Shown piece by piece: positions 24,638 to 32,500 of a stretch of 64,000 nucleotides of DNA. Numbering within the stretch: the stretch's first letter is position 1; every line of letters starts with the position of its first letter. A program made the position numbers and the translations under genes. Source of the DNA: Gaiellales bacterium (GTDB lineage Bacteria; Actinomycetota; Thermoleophilia; Gaiellales; JAICJC01); the NCBI GenBank assembly GCA_036403155.1, contig DASWRM010000037.1, forward strand, positions 1 through 64,000. The letters run 5' to 3'. The notes below the pieces were generated by a model that had not been told where the DNA came from, did not search any database, and was given only the letters and a program-made list of their open reading frames with translations.

Positions 24638-25117
24638 GTGAGCGCCGCTCGACTGATTCTCACCTGCGGCTTGCCCGGGGCGGGGAAGACTGCACTCGCA
24701 CGGCACCTAGCCGCGAACCGTAATGCCGTGCGCCTCACGAAGGATGAATGGCTAACGGCTCTCGGCTCCAGCCCCTGGGATACGCCGACCCGGAAGAAGG
24801 TCGAACGCGAACTCTGGCGTCTTGCCCTAGAACTCCTGCGCCTCGACCTCAGCGTCGTACTCGATTTCGGGCTTTGGGCGCGGAGCGAACGCGACGAGAT
24901 GAGATTGGCCGCTCGGAGCATCGGTGTCGCCGTCGAACTGCACTTCCTCGACGCGCCTCCTGACGAGCTTTGGCGGCGCATCCAGGCCCGAAACTCGCAG
25001 CCCCCCTGGGACAGTCACCCCATCCGCCGCTCCGACCTGGACGAGTGGCTCGCCATCTTCCAAGCGCCCGACTCCGCCGAGCTAGCGTTATTCGACCCTT
25101 CGCCAGACGCGAACTAG
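24638..25117 (+). CDS. P-loop kinase (AAA_33/zeta-like)
   Basis: A 159-residue ATP-binding protein. Walker A is GLPGAGKT at about residues 11-18, followed by RLTKDEWLTAL, the acceptor-binding region of small-molecule kinases of the AAA_33 group. SVVLDFGLWARSERDEM supplies the Walker B-like strand and Asp, and a lid Arg-rich segment follows (PPDELWRRIQARN). Its substrate is unknown; relatives include toxin-like and metabolite kinases. The start is GTG at 24638, 44 bases from the divergent GNAT start. It is the last intact gene of the island. Confidence 0.8.
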   Translation: MSAARLILTCGLPGAGKTALARHLAANRNAVRLTKDEWLTALGSSPWDTPTRKKVERELWRLALELLRLDLSVVLDFGLWARSERDEMRLAARSIGVAVELHFLDAPPDELWRRIQARNSQPPWDSHPIRRSDLDEWLAIFQAPDSAELALFDPSPDAN

Positions 25118-25340
25118 CCAGCGATGCCCGCTGCGTGACGCCGTGCCCTCCGGGTGTCGGAATGGGGTTCGGCGGCCAATGAACGGCGGGCCAGCCCGTG
25201 ACGCCCCGGCCACTGGAACACGTATAAGCCCCCGCGAGCGCAGAGGAGGCTCGTGCGGTGACGACGCCCGAGAAATATTCAGACGGCTTGTTGTCCCACT
25301 ACCCGGACTAGCCAGTGCCGCGGGGCGCACCAGGCCCTGA
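25118..25340. other. Right-end intergenic region of the island
   Basis: About 220 bases without a gene. It contains the half copy of the repeat extension (25147-25169) and an AT-richer stretch near 25270-25290. No copy of the tRNA-Gly 3' end was found here. Confidence 0.45.
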
Positions 25341-25547
25341 CCCGAGGCAGGGCACGACCTCTGGCGCCGCGGCGACGGGATCACCGTGGGCGCGGGGCAG
25401 ATTGGCAACGTGCTTCGCCGCAACCGCGCCCACCGAAACAGCGCGCTGGGGATGAACGCCGCGCCGGGCACGATCGACGGCGGCGGCAACAGCGCACGGA
25501 ACAACGGCGACCCGCGGCAGTGTGTCGGCGTCGTCTGCACGATGTAG
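25341..25547 (+). pseudogene. 3' remnant of a right-handed beta-helix protein
   Basis: An open stretch of 68 codons with no start, ending at TAG 25547. Its translation is clearly the C-terminal end of a parallel beta-helix protein: GDGITVGAGQIGNVLRRN, then HRNSALGMNAAPGTIDGGGN and NNGDPRQCVGVVC. Rung-like NxA/G repeats and the final IDGGGN...QCxxVVC are typical of secreted right-handed beta-helix proteins. An in-frame TGA (25338-25340) closes the upstream side. The 5' part is absent, consistent with truncation where the island joins the core chromosome. Confidence 0.7.
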
Positions 25548-25579
25548 GTAAGGCGTTCGCGGAGCTGCGGCGCCTGCCA

Positions 25580-26698
25580 TCACGCGCGACGGACGACCGC
25601 GATGTCTCCTCCCTGTCCCCGGACACCGGCATCGACGCGCTCACCCGTGTCGACGATCGCCCGCTCGACGGTCGCGCCGGCAACGACCTGCACGTCGTCG
25701 AAGAGCACGCTCTCGACCACGCGCGACCCCTCCTCGACGACCGCTCCCGGCCCGATCACCGACCGGATCACCTCCCCGTGCACCGCACATCCCGGAGACA
25801 GCAGCGCCTCGTCGAGACGCGCGCTGCCGCCGACACGCGCGGGGACGCGCGTCGACGCCGCCGTGAAGAACGGCCAGTCTGGCTCGGCCAGCTGGAACCG
25901 CGGCCGGTTGCCGAGCAGATCCATGTGCGCCTGCCAGTAGCTCGGCAGGGTGCCGAGGTCGCGCCAGTAGCCACCGAGCGGCCGGGCTCGCGCGCCTCCC
26001 GCCGCCACGAGCCGCGGCAGCAGGTCGTCGCCAAAGTCCCCGAGCGACTCGCCGTCCCGCCGCTCCGCGGCGCTCCGCTCCAGCGTCTCGAGCAGGCTCG
26101 CGGGCCGGTACGCGAAGATCTCACTCGTAACGACGCCCGTATCGGGCTCGTCGGGCTTGTATGCGAATGCGGTCACCGCCCCCTCGTCGTCGACGTGGAC
26201 GGTGCCGAACCGCGCGGCCTCCCCTCTCGGCACATCGGCCGTCACAACGGTCACCGCGGCGCCGCTCGCGGCGTGCTCGTTTGCCACATCGAGCAGATCC
26301 AGCCGGTAGACGTGATCGGCGCTGAGGACGAGCAGCACGTCCGGATCGAACTCGCGGATGATCTCCCGCTCGCGGTACAACGCGTCCGCGTTGCCGTGGT
26401 GCCATCCCTCCCCGGTGGAGCCGGTGTGCGGCTGCACGACCAGCAGGCCGCCGCGCGTGCGGTCGAGATCCCACGGCCTCCCGTTCGAGAGGTGGTCGGT
26501 GAGGCCGTGCGGCTGGTACTGCTCGAACACCCAGACATCCGAGATCCCGCTGTTCGCACAGTTGCTGAGCGGGATGTCGATCAGTCGATAGACGCCGCCG
26601 AAGGGCAGGGACGGCTTGGCGCGAGCGTCGGTGAGCGGCCGCATCCGGCCGCCCGCCCCGCCGGCCATCACGGTCGCGAGCACCTTCAGTCGAGCCAT
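25580..26698 (-). CDS. glgC: Glucose-1-phosphate adenylyltransferase-like nucleotidyltransferase
   Basis: A 372-residue enzyme of the ADP-glucose pyrophosphorylase type, making ADP-glucose from ATP and glucose-1-phosphate for glycogen synthesis. The nucleotide loop is VMAGGAGGRMRPLTDARAKPSL (parts: AGGAGGRMRPLT near 12-23, with the conserved K). FGGVYRLIDIPLSNCANSGI follows, as in GlgC. Further motifs are GNADAL, LSADHVYRLD and GYWRDLGT, then a C-terminal left-handed beta-helix-like domain (from about 290). The chain is somewhat shorter than classic GlgC, about 400 residues, so a related sugar nucleotidyltransferase is possible. No other glycogen gene is adjacent. Confidence 0.85.
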   Translation of the reverse strand: MARLKVLATVMAGGAGGRMRPLTDARAKPSLPFGGVYRLIDIPLSNCANSGISDVWVFEQYQPHGLTDHLSNGRPWDLDRTRGGLLVVQPHTGSTGEGWHHGNADALYREREIIREFDPDVLLVLSADHVYRLDLLDVANEHAASGAAVTVVTADVPRGEAARFGTVHVDDEGAVTAFAYKPDEPDTGVVTSEIFAYRPASLLETLERSAAERRDGESLGDFGDDLLPRLVAAGGARARPLGGYWRDLGTLPSYWQAHMDLLGNRPRFQLAEPDWPFFTAASTRVPARVGGSARLDEALLSPGCAVHGEVIRSVIGPGAVVEEGSRVVESVLFDDVQVVAGATVERAIVDTGERVDAGVRGQGGDIAVVRRA

Positions 26699-26759
26699 CC
26701 GCCCAGCGTGCCCGCCGGGCGAGCGTCGTCAAACACCGCGCGCCTTCGCCCGGCACAGG

Positions 26760-28094
26760 TCAGACCGAGCCGAGACCTCGACGGGTGGTCCCGTTGCCTC
26801 CCCCTTCGCCGCCGCTCCGCTCCTGCGGCACGCCGCCCGGGCGTTCGCCGGTGAGGCCGATGCCCAGGCGGTCACCGACGAGGTACATGTCCCGCTCCGC
26901 CTCGGGTACGCGCTCGGTTACCGCCGCATCGAGCAGCCGCCGCTGCTCCTCCAGGACAAGACGGCGGTCGGGCGGCGCGGCACTGAGCAGGTCGTCGATC
27001 GCGGCGTGCAGGCGCCGGGCGACCTGGGGCGATTCGGCGCCCGCCCGGCGGATCTCGTCGAACGAGAGGTGGACGTAGTCGTCCCACGACATCGCCGGCG
27101 TGGTGAGCCGCACCACCCCGTCGGCGTCCCGGTGCCGTCCGTCCGGGAACGGCCGTGCAGCCAGGTGCCGGAGGCAGTCGTGCAGCCGGTCGATCGCCTG
27201 CACCGCGGTGGTCGGGTCCAGGAACGGCGATTCCGCCAGCGAACGCTCCGCGATGTCGACGAGCATCCGGAAGCCGTACGCGACGTCCTGCTCGAGCGTG
27301 CGCTCCAGCCCGAGCACGAGCGCCTCGGTGACATCGCGGTCCAGCCGCCGCGGATCTCCCTCCACGCGAACGAGCGGGGACCCGGCGGCGACGAACTCGC
27401 CGACGGCGGCGAGCACCACCAGCCGGCAGTCAGCAGAGCGCGCCGCCGCGACGAGCGCGTCGTGGTCGACATGGCAGAGGACGCCGGAGTGCGGGGCCGG
27501 GATGATGCCGAGGTCGGCGGTGTGCTCTGGGTCGTCGCCCGGATACGCCTCGTCCAGCACGCGCCGCGTGCCCGTGCCGACCAGCTCGATCAGCGCCGAG
27601 ACGCGCAGCGACCGCCCGATGTGATGGACGTAGATCACCAGCACGGCGATCGACACGACCACGAGCAGGAACGCCACGACCACGGTCAGTCCGGGCACCT
27701 GCCCGCGTCCGCTCATCAGCACCTCGCGCATCGCCAGCATCGCGAACGCGAAGGTGCCGACGAAGATGCCGATGGCAAGCTGGCTGGGCCTGTCCTTGAG
27801 GATCGGCTGCACGATGCGGGGGGAGAACTGCCCCATCGCCAGCTGTACGACCACCATGGTGATCGTGAGCACCAGCGCAGCCAGGCTGACCATCGACGTG
27901 GCGACCGCCCCGAGGATCGCAAGCGCCGCGTCCGGCCCGCCGGTGAAGGACCTCGGGATCAGCGTGTACCCGGCCTGTCCGTCGATCCACAGCGTCACGA
28001 ACGACAGCAGGACGCCCGCACCGACGCAGAGGACGGGGACGAACCAGAGGCTGCCGCCGACGTGCGACTGGATGCGGTACGTGGTCGGCCGCAT
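26760..28094 (-). CDS. DUF2254 family membrane protein
   Basis: A 444-residue protein with four N-terminal membrane helices (about 15-37, 58-82, 107-128, 137-158) and a long soluble C-terminal region. The second helix region, LGAVATSMVSLAALVLTITMVVVQLAMGQFSPR, is the DUF2254 hallmark (here in parts: TSMVSLAALVLTITMVVVQ, then GQFSPRIV). Function is unknown. The start is ATG at 28094, with TAGCAC ending 6 bases upstream. It lies 61 bases upstream of the glgC-like gene on the same strand. Confidence 0.85.
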   Translation of the reverse strand: MRPTTYRIQSHVGGSLWFVPVLCVGAGVLLSFVTLWIDGQAGYTLIPRSFTGGPDAALAILGAVATSMVSLAALVLTITMVVVQLAMGQFSPRIVQPILKDRPSQLAIGIFVGTFAFAMLAMREVLMSGRGQVPGLTVVVAFLLVVVSIAVLVIYVHHIGRSLRVSALIELVGTGTRRVLDEAYPGDDPEHTADLGIIPAPHSGVLCHVDHDALVAAARSADCRLVVLAAVGEFVAAGSPLVRVEGDPRRLDRDVTEALVLGLERTLEQDVAYGFRMLVDIAERSLAESPFLDPTTAVQAIDRLHDCLRHLAARPFPDGRHRDADGVVRLTTPAMSWDDYVHLSFDEIRRAGAESPQVARRLHAAIDDLLSAAPPDRRLVLEEQRRLLDAAVTERVPEAERDMYLVGDRLGIGLTGERPGGVPQERSGGEGGGNGTTRRGLGSV

Positions 28095-28154
28095 CCCGCA
28101 GTGCTACCCACCCTTACAGCCGGCCGAACCCCTGGCCGCGCGTGCCGCGTGCGC

Positions 28155-28760
28155 TCAGGTCCGCGGCTGACGCCACATCGTGGTGATGCGATGGCCGTTG
28201 GGCAGGTCGATCGCGCCGAATGGCTCGAACCCGTGGCGCATGTACCGGCGGTCGTTGTCGTTGTTGGTCGACTCGAGGTACGCGGGCATCCGCTCACGGT
28301 CGACCAGCTCCAGCCCGGCGGCGAGCAGCCCCATGCCGAGGCCCCTGCCGCGATGGTCCGAGTGCGTGCCGAGCAGGCTGAGGTAGAAATGCGGCGTGTC
28401 ATGGGGGTGCGACGCGTCCAGCCGCTCGAACGCGTCGAGGATGACGCCGGCCTGCCCCTCGCCGACCAGTTCCTGGACGATCGCGACGAACTCGGTCTCC
28501 TGCTCGGGCGTCAGCTCGGGCTCGCCGGGCGGCACCCAGACGGCCGCCGCCTCGCACCCCGGGGTGACATGCGTCCAACCGTGCCGCATCGCCCCGCGCA
28601 GCAGCGGCTCCCAGAACGATCGTGACAGCTCGAGGCGCGACCGGTCGTCCGGGAAGCTGTACGGCCCCCACACCGGGTCGGTGGCAAACGCGGTCGCGAT
28701 CACGTCCGTGACGGCGGTCAGGTCGTCGGGGGTCGCGGTGCGCAGTGCGGCCGTCGTCAT
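28155..28760 (-). CDS. GNAT-family N-acetyltransferase
   Basis: A 201-residue acetyltransferase. The N-terminal domain DLTAVTDVIATAFATDPVW is typical of actinobacterial GNATs. The acetyl-CoA loop is LLGTHSDHRGRGLGMGLL near residues 130-147, and LESTNNDNDRRYMRHGFEPF near 165-184 is the family's C-terminal signature. The ATG at 28760 replaces a much longer frame whose first 54 codons are Arg/Gly noise. Substrate unknown. Confidence 0.85.
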   Translation of the reverse strand: MTTAALRTATPDDLTAVTDVIATAFATDPVWGPYSFPDDRSRLELSRSFWEPLLRGAMRHGWTHVTPGCEAAAVWVPPGEPELTPEQETEFVAIVQELVGEGQAGVILDAFERLDASHPHDTPHFYLSLLGTHSDHRGRGLGMGLLAAGLELVDRERMPAYLESTNNDNDRRYMRHGFEPFGAIDLPNGHRITTMWRQPRT

Positions 28761-29027
28761 ACGCGGGGCATGATCGCATGGCCGGCCGCCGCGCGTGCCG
28801 TGTAACGCGGGCGGCCGCGCGCGCGATGTATGGGTACCGCGGATGACCTTGGCCGCCCCTTCCCGGCTGCCCGAGCGATCCGCGGTGTACCTTCCCCTGG
28901 CTCTGGGCCGTCCGGATCTCATTCACCGCTCCGGGCGGCTCAAGCCCGTGGAGGAACGGGCGCAAGCTTTACAGATTTCTCACTTAAACCGGTGCTGCCC
29001 GGAGCCGATCTAGGGCATGTGTCCAGT

Positions 29028-29525
29028 GTGAAGTTTCGCCTGCTCGTGTCGTGGTTGCTCGCCGTCGCGGTGATCGCCACGGCGGCCAGCCCGGCTCTCG
29101 CATCCGGCGGCCGGGTCTACCGCCACCGGCTGCTCGCCGAGATCAACCAGGTGCGCGCCGAGCACGGCCTGCACGCGCTGAGGCGGTCGCGAGGCCTGCA
29201 CCGGGCGGCGCAGCATCACTCCGCCGACATGATCGCCCGCGGGTACTTCGGCCACACCAGCCCGACCGGCTCAACGCTTCAGCTGCGCATCCTGCGGTCG
29301 GGCTTCGTCTACTGGGGCCAGTGGTGCGCCGGCGAGACGCTCGCCTGGGGCACCGGTTCCTACGGCTCGCCGCGCGCCACCGTCAGGATGTGGCTCCACA
29401 GCCCCGAGCACCGCGCGATCCTGCTCTCGCCGCGCTACGGCCTGATCGGCATCGGCCGGGCGACCGGGCGGTTCCTCGGGAACTCGGGCGCCGTCGTGTG
29501 GACCGCCGACTTCGGCCACCGCTGA
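29028..29525 (+). CDS. Secreted CAP/SCP-domain protein
   Basis: A 165-residue exported protein. Residues 1-25 are a signal peptide (FRLLVSWLLAVAVIATAASPALA). The CAP domain follows: LLAEINQVRAEHGLHALRRS, the conserved AAQHHSADMIARGYFGHTSPTG and a final MWLHSPEHRAILLSPRY. This is the SCP/PR-1-like fold often found in extracellular proteins of bacteria with unclear function; some bind lipids or metal through conserved His/Glu. The start is GTG at 29028. The upstream 267-base gap holds no other gene. Confidence 0.87.
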   Translation: MKFRLLVSWLLAVAVIATAASPALASGGRVYRHRLLAEINQVRAEHGLHALRRSRGLHRAAQHHSADMIARGYFGHTSPTGSTLQLRILRSGFVYWGQWCAGETLAWGTGSYGSPRATVRMWLHSPEHRAILLSPRYGLIGIGRATGRFLGNSGAVVWTADFGHR

Positions 29526-29561
29526 GCCGGGCCGAGGCCGGTAGCGGCTAGCATCAACCGG

Positions 29562-30503
29562 GTGACTCCGACCCGACTCGTGCTCGCCTCGCCGCGCGGC
29601 TACTGCGCCGGCGTCGACCGCGCCGTCGATACCGTCGAGCGCGCGCTCGACCACTTCGGGGCACCGGTCTACGTCCGCAAGGAGATCGTCCACAACTGGC
29701 ATGTCGTCCAGGAGCTGGCCGACCGCGGCGCCGTGTTCGTCGACTCCGAGCTCGACGTGCCCGAAGGGGCGGTCGTGGTGCTCTCCGCGCACGGGGTGGC
29801 GCCAGAGGTGTACGAGAACAGCCGGCATCGCAGCCTGCAGGTCATGGATGCGACGTGCCCGCTGGTGACGAAGGTGCACGTCGAGGCCAAGCGGTTCGCC
29901 GCCGACGGCTACACGATCGTCCTGATCGGCCACGAGGGTCACGAGGAGGTGGTCGGAACGATGGGCGAGGCGCCGGACGCGATCCGGCTGATCGGCTCGG
30001 TCGACGAGATCGACGACCTCGACATCCCCGACCCGACCCGCGTCGCCTACATCACCCAGACCACGCTCTCGGTCGACGAGACCATCGAGATCATCGCCGC
30101 GCTGCGCGAGCGCTATCCCGCCATCGTCGGGCCGAAGAAGGACGACATCTGCTACGCCACGCAGAACCGGCAGAACGCGGTCAAGGAGCTCGCCCTCGAG
30201 GTCGACCTGGTGCTCGTGATCGGATCGCGGAACTCGTCGAACTCGAACCGCCTCGTGGACGTGACGCGTGAGATGGGCGTGCCGGCGCACCTGATCGACG
30301 ACGAGACGGCGATCGATCCGGCCTGGCTCGAGGACGTCGAGACGGTCGGCATCACATCCGGCGCGTCGGCGCCCGAGAGCCTTGTCGAGCGCGTCGTCGA
30401 CCACTTCCGCCGGCTCGGCGTCGAGCGGGTCGAGTCGCACGAGCTGGTGAACGAGAACGTGCACTTCTCGCTGCCGCTCGAGCTGCGCCGCGCCGTCGGC
30501 TGA
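29562..30503 (+). CDS. ispH: 4-hydroxy-3-methylbut-2-enyl diphosphate reductase
   Basis: Last enzyme of the MEP isoprenoid pathway, reducing HMBPP to IPP and DMAPP with an Fe-S cluster in the cytoplasm. The three cluster cysteines are C15 (PRGYCAGV), C99 (MDATCP) and C197 (DICYAT). Substrate-binding motifs KEIVHN, SAHGV, GHEGHEEV, TQTTLS, GSRNSSNS and GITSGASAP are all present. The 313-residue length is normal. The start is GTG at 29562, with TAGCAT (29549-29554) ending 7 bases upstream, so the message is probably leaderless. It is a lone gene, 36 bases after the CAP gene. Confidence 0.97.
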   Translation: MTPTRLVLASPRGYCAGVDRAVDTVERALDHFGAPVYVRKEIVHNWHVVQELADRGAVFVDSELDVPEGAVVVLSAHGVAPEVYENSRHRSLQVMDATCPLVTKVHVEAKRFAADGYTIVLIGHEGHEEVVGTMGEAPDAIRLIGSVDEIDDLDIPDPTRVAYITQTTLSVDETIEIIAALRERYPAIVGPKKDDICYATQNRQNAVKELALEVDLVLVIGSRNSSNSNRLVDVTREMGVPAHLIDDETAIDPAWLEDVETVGITSGASAPESLVERVVDHFRRLGVERVESHELVNENVHFSLPLELRRAVG

Positions 30504-30524
30504 CGGCACGGCGCAGCTCCGCGG

Positions 30525-31427
30525 TCAGCTGACGGGGATCTTGTAGATGTTCGAGCGGTTGCCCGTGCAGCTCGCCTGGTCGTAGTACAGCGTGTACTCG
30601 CCGGCGCCCTCGTCCACCACGAAGGTGTGGAACACGTCGTAGCCGGCCGGGAGCGAGACGAGCGGGGTGTCCGCCCCGCCGGGGACGTTCTCCCGGATGA
30701 CGACGTGCTTTCCGCAGCCGATCTTCGCCCGCACGTAGAAGAGCGTGCCGTTCGGCGCGATCGACGACGAGTACTGCGCCCGGTTGTCGGGCCGAGGGAT
30801 CTTCTCGGTCGTCACACCGGCGATGTCGTAGCGAAAGACGTTCCCGGTCCGGGAGCGCTTGCTGAACACCGAGTAGGACGCCCAGGTGCCGTCCACCTGG
30901 CCGGGATCCAGGATCACGCCCTTGCGGCCGTGCTCCTTCAGCTCGACCGTCTGACTGGTCGTGGTGTTGTGCAGGAGGATCCGGTACTTGCGGGCGGTGG
31001 TGCGCCCGAACAGCACCCAGTCAGCCGACATCGACGGCTCGTACTGCCACGTGCCGGTGTTCACGCCGTCCGGCTGGGACTTCGTGTGGGTGGTGACGTC
31101 GTAGAGCCGGATCGCCGAGCGGTTCCCGCGGCCGTTGATCTGCTGGTAGACGACCTTGGTGCCGTCGAACCCGCCGTTCAGCGCGTCGCCCCTGGTGTTG
31201 ACGGCAATGCGCGGCTGGCCCTGCGGGCGGACATAGAGCGTCGCGTCGCGGCGCCGTTCCTCGGTGTAGGCCACGTATGCCTCGGCCGGTGCGGCGGACG
31301 GCAGGTACTGCCAGCCCTTTCGCGCGACGACCGGGGCGGGAACGATCGCGGCGTATGCCAGTGCGGCGGTGAGCCCGGCCGACAGCGTGACCGCACCGCC
31401 CACCAGAACCCGTGTTCTCACTCGCAT
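30525..31427 (-). CDS. Secreted beta-propeller protein (TolB-like)
   Basis: A 300-residue exported protein. Residues 1-27 form a signal peptide. The rest is a series of four-stranded blades of about 45 residues, each with a pattern such as SADWVLFGRTTARKYRILLH and GTWASYSVFSKRSRTGNVFR, as in TolB/DPP-like propellers. There is no catalytic motif, so a binding or structural role is likely. The ATG at 31427 has GGAGG 4 bases upstream; the longer frame is noise. The C-terminal half of the protein at 39590-40909 is a paralogue with the same blade pattern. Confidence 0.75.
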   Translation of the reverse strand: MRVRTRVLVGGAVTLSAGLTAALAYAAIVPAPVVARKGWQYLPSAAPAEAYVAYTEERRRDATLYVRPQGQPRIAVNTRGDALNGGFDGTKVVYQQINGRGNRSAIRLYDVTTHTKSQPDGVNTGTWQYEPSMSADWVLFGRTTARKYRILLHNTTTSQTVELKEHGRKGVILDPGQVDGTWASYSVFSKRSRTGNVFRYDIAGVTTEKIPRPDNRAQYSSSIAPNGTLFYVRAKIGCGKHVVIRENVPGGADTPLVSLPAGYDVFHTFVVDEGAGEYTLYYDQASCTGNRSNIYKIPVS

Positions 31428-31504
31428 GCTTCCTCCCTCCAGACTCCGGCGGTCCGCCGGGCGGGGCGATGCTACTCCTCGCTGCGGCGTTCCGCTGTCC
31501 CCCG

Positions 31505-32500
31505 TCAGCCGGCCAGCTCGCCCAGCAGCGCGGCCTCGCGCTCCCGCGTCATCCGGAACCCGGCGCGCGCCGGCGACCCCTCGGTCGCTCGATGCCATGC
31601 CAGCGTGTCTGCGATCGTCTCGTCCAGCTGCCGGTACCGCAGGCCCGCCGCAACGGCCGGCCCGGGGTCGACGCGATCCATCCACGCGAGCTCCGGATCC
31701 TCCCCGAGCCAGAGCGGCAGGTCGGTCCACACCTCCACCCCGCGCTCGACCAGTGCCGGGCTCGGCACCCAGACCAGCTCAGCATCGGACCCGGACACCG
31801 CGACCGAACGGTCGAGCACCTCCCCGATCGGCAGCGTCCGCTCGGGCCCCACGGCGTTGAACCGGCCGGACACCCCGCGCTCGGCGAGGTCGACGGTCCA
31901 GGCCGCGAGGTCGCGAACGTCGATCACCTGAGTCGGAGTCGACGGCGAACCGGGTGCCAGCACGCGCCCGCCGCCGGCGATGCGCGCCGGCCAGTAGGTG
32001 AACCGATCGGTCGGATCGTCCGGCCCGACGATCAGCCCCGGCCGGATCACGAGCGACCGGTCGCGCCCGAACGTCTCCTCCACCGCCCGCTCGCACAGCG
32101 CCTTCAGCGGGCCGTATGACTCGTCCGTGATCTCCTCGGTCGACTCGTCCTCGATGGTGCCCACCGGGCCGTCGACCTCCGTGCCGGCGCCGCCGTTCCC
32201 GTCGTACACCGAGACGCTGGAGATGAAGACGTAGCGGCTCGCGGAGACGGCGAGCAGCTCGGCGGAGGCGCGCACCATCCGCGGGACGTAGCCGCTGGTG
32301 TCGATCACCGCGTCGAACTGGCGCCCCCGCAGGGACTCCAGGCCGCCGTCGCGATCGCCGTGCACATGCTCGGCCGCGGGAAACAGCTCCGGGTTCGTGC
32401 GTCCCCGGGTGAACAGGGTGAGCTCGTGGCCGCCGGCGAGCGCGTGCTCCGCGATGTGGCGGCCGAGAAAGACCGTCCCGCCGAGGATCAGCAGGCGCAT
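31505..32500 (-). CDS. NAD-dependent epimerase/reductase (extended SDR)
   Basis: A 331-residue SDR protein. The nucleotide motif is LILGGTVFLGRHIAEHAL (residues 4-21), a GGTxFLG form seen in a subgroup of atypical SDRs related to RNA-binding CSP41. The catalytic region has SSVSVYDG and, downstream, YGPLKALCE, where the YxxxK motif holds the likely catalytic Tyr and Lys. Substrate is unknown. Its ATG overlaps the ileS stop (TGATG), so it is translated with ileS. Confidence 0.82.
   Translation of the reverse strand: MRLLILGGTVFLGRHIAEHALAGGHELTLFTRGRTNPELFPAAEHVHGDRDGGLESLRGRQFDAVIDTSGYVPRMVRASAELLAVSASRYVFISSVSVYDGNGGAGTEVDGPVGTIEDESTEEITDESYGPLKALCERAVEETFGRDRSLVIRPGLIVGPDDPTDRFTYWPARIAGGGRVLAPGSPSTPTQVIDVRDLAAWTVDLAERGVSGRFNAVGPERTLPIGEVLDRSVAVSGSDAELVWVPSPALVERGVEVWTDLPLWLGEDPELAWMDRVDPGPAVAAGLRYRQLDETIADTLAWHRATEGSPARAGFRMTREREAALLGELAG

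Noticed and set aside
18697-25117. Classical integron cassette array
   Set aside because: Cargo genes fit, but no IntI gene is present, the repeats lack RYYYAAC/GTTRRRY core sites, and gene orientation alternates.
25118-25579. Duplicated tRNA-Gly 3' end as the right attachment site
   Set aside because: I looked for the T-arm/acceptor sequence of the tRNA and found no copy in this region.
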